From positions 2,620,001 through 2,684,000 of the forward strand of contig JAQFVV010012536.1 in NCBI GenBank assembly GCA_028023455.1: 64,000 nt of DNA, read 5' to 3'. A program made the position numbers and the translations under genes. Under the pieces are notes generated by a model. That model was not told the DNA's origin, made no database searches, and was given only the letters and a program-made list of their open reading frames with translations. This document shows, piece by piece, positions 60,336 through 64,000 of this stretch (position 1 is its first letter; every line of letters begins with the position of its first letter). The DNA comes from Epiperipatus broadwayi (lineage: Eukaryota > Onychophora > Udeonychophora > Euonychophora > Peripatidae).

Positions 60336-62790
60336 GTAATCTTTTAATCAGTGCTGCCCTCTTTTTGTCTTTTTATGATATAGATTTTCCATGCATTTTT
60401 ATTTTGCAAATTACCATTTATTGATTTTTTAAATAAAGTAAAAATTTATATGCCAGTAGAATTCTATACAAAAAGGAAAGAAAATTATTTGCTGTGTTAT
60501 AAAATCACAAACAAATAAACTAACAACTTTCACATTTATATAGTAATATAGATTTCCATTATTTCCCTCCCCCTATTTCTTTTCTTTACATATACTATTG
60601 CATAAACTTTTTTTTATTATGTAATTTAAGTAAACATAAAAGATTAAAATAGCTCATTTCAGCTTCTCTCACATTCCTTCACAAAAGATTAATAAAAACT
60701 TTATACAAATATTATTTAAGTAGAAGCTGGATAGTGGATAACCTATAATCAACATTCGATCATTTTTGTCACGTTGACTAGCCTGGAAGAAGTCAGTATT
60801 GAAAATATAGGTGTCGCTACTTTATAACATGTAACGAGCGCACCATCGCATCGCACATGTACTTGTTCTGTATAAATCTGTATTCGTATGTGTATATATA
60901 TATGTTAATTTAAAAAGTCAAAATATGTTATGAATAGTTGACAGCAATTGAGTCATTCTTCTATTCATTTGAATTATATAACAAAATATTCGTGAGATTA
61001 AAAGTGCGTGGTACCTTGTGTGTGTGTGTGCTAAAGGAGTGGAATTGTTATGCATTCTCTCATTATTGTAGAGTTAGTCATGCTATCTTCTTTTTTCTAT
61101 TTATTCTAACCTAACAAATGAAATGTATCATTTAATCTTTATTGTCTTACCCCCCCCCCCCCATTGAATGAATATCTGATGAAAAGAAAACATTCCTTCA
61201 ATTTTACTTCTTTTTTTTTTTTTGATTAAAAATTTTTAACTTTTTCCATCTTCTCCTTGCCATCTTGATTGACATTTTGTGATGCTATGGGTAAAAGTGA
61301 GAGAAAACAAGGCAATCTAATCAATTTATTCTTGTTAGTTTTTAATGAGGTCTGTCAGTGGGCTACTGAAAAGCAGTGTCTAAGAGCACTTGCTAATGGA
61401 GATGCTAACAAATGATAAAAAAAATAAATTGACAGGGGTCAACTGGTCATCAGAAATTGGGCAAACTTTATTTAAAAGTGTTTTAGAAATAATATTTGAT
61501 TCTGTAACCAGTTATAAAATTATCATTTCTTTTTGAAAGCTGTCAGTTACAAAATTTCAAATAAAGTATTGAGGTGGGAATATAATTTGTTCGAAGGAAA
61601 ATTTATTGAATCACATCTTCCCTCATAATACATATATATATAAAGCCCTTCGAGGTTTAATTAAGTGGTAGTGTATCAGATTTCGGAGTGTATCCTCGGA
61701 TCGATTCTTGTTCTGGTAATTCCGGTTTTCAAACTTCTTAGGAACTTCCGAGTAATAAAGCCATTCGATCATTTATTCAATACATAAAAGATACAGAGAG
61801 ATGCAGTGATTATTAATGTTACTATGCCCTATTATTTTATTCCAAACTAAGAGTTAAAAATAAATGTTTAATTCTTTTAAAATGTGGTTTGAAGACTTTA
61901 CAAAAGTACAACACTAGAATACAAGGATTGACAATAATAAATATTTATTCTTTGTTTTTTATTGTTATTAATGTAATTTACCATTCACATTATTACTTAT
62001 CTACCTCTGCTTCAAAGCTATCTGTTGTGAACTTGAATACCAATTGTAATTAGAAGATAATTCTATATCTTAATCATCTAGTTTCAGAACAAATGAACAC
62101 ACAAACTAATAGATTTTTTACAAACGTCTGGGATTTGGATATGGTAATTTCATCTTGTGGTCACTGCTTATAATAGATGGCTCTAAATTAAAGTACATAG
62201 ACTAGTAGTCCTAGTGCAAAAGTTAATGATAAGCTGGGAAAGTCATAAATCATTTGTTCCATGTAGTTTTAGCTTGTAAAAGAGTTTGGACGATTCTCAT
62301 ATCGGAAGTCTTTAACTAATGTATTTACAATGTTTATGTGTGCTTACCCTCAACCTCTATCTTGAATATCCCTTAGTGACACAAAAATTTGTCAGCTATT
62401 AATTTAGAATGTGAAATAGGATTGTGCACATACTCATTTTCTTAGTATTATTAGATACAGAATCATTTGTAGAGGATATTCCGCATAACATAGTTTTTAG
62501 GATATTTATTATTTGTGGCTTCCAATATTGGCACATAGCATTTATTTGTGTTACAGATTTAAACTTGTACTAAATTTTAATCATAAGATGAATGTTATTT
62601 GTTTTTGTAAAACGCCACAAAGTGCTAGCTGTTTAAAAATATAAATGGAGTAAATGCATATGAACACTATGGAAAGGCTGAAACAATTACCAGTTATAGT
62701 TTTTAAAAGAACTGGCTAAAAGTTTAGCTATACCTCACAGGCAAAGAACATATGTAAATCTAGTGATCTGAATATTTGTCCAATAGCATT
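60336..62790. other. Gene-free AT-rich DNA
   Basis: No gene or element recognised. There is a (TG)n stretch near 61017-61030, a C homopolymer near 61150-61162 and a short direct (TA)n. Upstream of 60850 a few CG-containing words occur. Confidence 0.45.
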
Positions 62791-62877
62791 ACTTGGCACC
62801 ATTGAAAAAGAGAAGAGCAAAGATAAATATTGGGCAAGCCTTTACAGATGGAAAAACGTATTACCAATGTCCTAGAA

Positions 62878-63276
62878 CAGGGGTCCCCAACCTTTTTGCA
62901 CTTAAAAGCACATTCTATAATACCGGCCAGATGGCAGGCATCATTTATTTTTTCAACAAGGTGGCGAGCACCATTTATTTTTTCAATGTAAATTTACAGT
63001 TGGATATTGTTAATAATACACATAATGTACAAAAAAAATATTTATTTCAAAAATAAAATTTTAACATATAATTAACGTTTATATTTTTTCACTGTAAAGG
63101 TATAGTATGCCCTACAATTTGATTACAATATAATACAATAATTTATAAGAAATTTCAAAAATTAAATTTATTTGTATCAGATAAATAATTTTTTATCGTG
63201 TTTGGATAGCGGCGGGCACACGTAAAATGGTCTGCGGGTGCCATGGTGCCCACGGCCATAGGGTTAGGGACCTCTG
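62878..63276. mobile_element. hAT-type MITE with perfect 8-bp target duplication
   Basis: Starts CAGGGGTCCCCAACC and ends ..GGTTAGGGACCTCTG; the ends are inverted copies apart from a few bases. TCCTAGAA flanks it on both sides (62870-62877, 63277-63284). 399 bp, no transposase. The open frame that crosses the left end (62793-63056) is accidental. Confidence 0.9.
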
Positions 63277-63664
63277 TCCTAGAATATTAAAAAGAATAAC
63301 TTTTTATACATGATGTCAGAAATCATATAAATCAATTTCTATCGATCATGTTAAGAAATTTTGCACCAAAATTGTGTAACCAATGATTAACATCATTAGT
63401 TTTGTTTTTTAAATAATATTAATATATATATATTTAAAATTCCTTTTATGGAATACAGAAGCATTAGTTCACTTGCATGCTACCTGATTAATTTCTCAAC
63501 AGTACATGATAGTAGCATGTAATAACTTTTTATACATTGTAGCAGTTGAGTGTTAATAATAAAAAGATTCATTGCTCCAATGGTTAGATGCATTCGATTT
63601 TAAAACTCTATGAAAAAGAGTTTTTATTACAAAAATTATTATATCTATTATAGAGTTATAAAAA

Positions 63665-63775
63665 ATAAATGGCGTTATTGCTTGAGAATTCATAAGAAGT
63701 TTGAGAGTCAAAAATTGGATCAATCCAATGATCTTACACCCCTGTATCTGACACTCCACCAAACTACGCAGGGCA
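63665..63775. repeat. Dispersed repeat family F fragment
   Basis: 'gcgttattgcttgag..ttcataagaagtttgagag' and the following 'ggatcaatcc' and 'ccaaactacgcagggc' recur in weaker form at 29035, 36580 and 47440. Confidence 0.45.
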
Positions 63776-63825
63776 TAGTTATCTAATGATATCTAAAATA
63801 TGAGAAGATTATTAGAATCTAAACA

Positions 63826-64000
63826 AGGCAAAACTCTCCATACAGTAGTGCCACCCTGTGCCAACCAGAGTAATCAATAGATGCCAGAAGGCTTGTGCAT
63901 AAAATCCCTATCTAATGCCTACTCATTCAATATCCCCAGACTAGTTTCTGGCTTGTGGCCTTTGTCAGTGAGGAGCTTTGGATCTGAGAGCACTGCACCT
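63826..64000 (-). repeat. Family A element, cut by the window end
   Basis: Begins with the family terminus (AAGGCAAAACTCTCCATACA) and continues beyond 64000. On the minus strand the ribozyme-like motif (63933-63974) has CTGACAA instead of CTGATGA, but hairpin II (A-GGC-CACAA-GCC-A), GAAA, CTAGTC and a six-pair stem I (TCCTCA/TGGGGA) are intact. This copy gives the clearest view of the family's hairpin II. Confidence 0.65.

Noticed and set aside
62793-63056. 87-codon frame beginning MAPLKKRRAKINIGQAFTDG
   Set aside because: It runs straight into the hAT MITE at 62878, so most of it is MITE sequence; the remaining ~28 codons are too short to support.

Overview
This is a eukaryotic, almost certainly invertebrate metazoan, non-genic window: very A+T-rich, no host protein-coding gene that I can recognise, and packed with transposable elements. 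The families seen (RTE-type LINE with a trinucleotide tail, a second LINE with a C-terminal CCHC motif, a Penelope-like element with a GIY-YIG domain, mariner, hAT and piggyBac derivatives, tRNA-headed SINEs) are all animal-type. The species cannot be fixed from the sequence. Almost all open frames in the window are chance frames or decayed transposon fragments.

Layout. 1-2838: AT-rich DNA with a small fold-back. 2839-10351: a young LTR-type element on the minus strand, with two ~2.53 kb direct repeats (about 98% identical by eye) around a 2.45 kb interior that holds one 207-codon ORF of unknown function. 10.4-17 kb: mostly featureless, apart from a ~630 bp GATA/GGTA microsatellite. 17-21.4 kb: nested palindromes and a hAT element that hosts a mariner derivative and a family-A repeat. 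21.5-24.3 kb: a nearly full-length but broken RTE-type LINE. 24.6-28.6 kb: family C, D, B and A repeats. 29.7-30.5 kb: an internally deleted RTE derivative with a triplicated 3' end. 31.7-43.5 kb: small DNA elements, tRNA-SINEs, a mariner transposase relic, family A and B repeats and a 1.1 kb degenerate satellite. 44-47.2 kb: Penelope-like fragment, LINE fragment, family-C direct dimer. 48.7-60.3 kb: palindromes, a second LINE fragment, a minisatellite split by a piggyBac-type MITE, and a dense family-B cluster. 62.9-64 kb: a hAT MITE with a perfect 8-bp target duplication and a family-A copy running off the end.

The most interesting content is a set of short repeats carrying hammerhead-ribozyme architecture (CUGANGA, hairpin, GAAA, short stem III, UH cleavage position, closing stem I). 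Three sequence-distinct families (A, B, C) show it, and a Penelope-like element and a palindrome family (E) show weaker versions. Copies of A and B often occur as inverted dimers, whereas family C has a direct dimer of 413-bp period, as expected for retrozyme-like elements that multiply through self-cleaved RNA. Families A, B and C use different sequences for the same fold, and family B shows a compensatory change in stem III. Self-cleavage is inferred from sequence only and most individual copies carry a core mutation.
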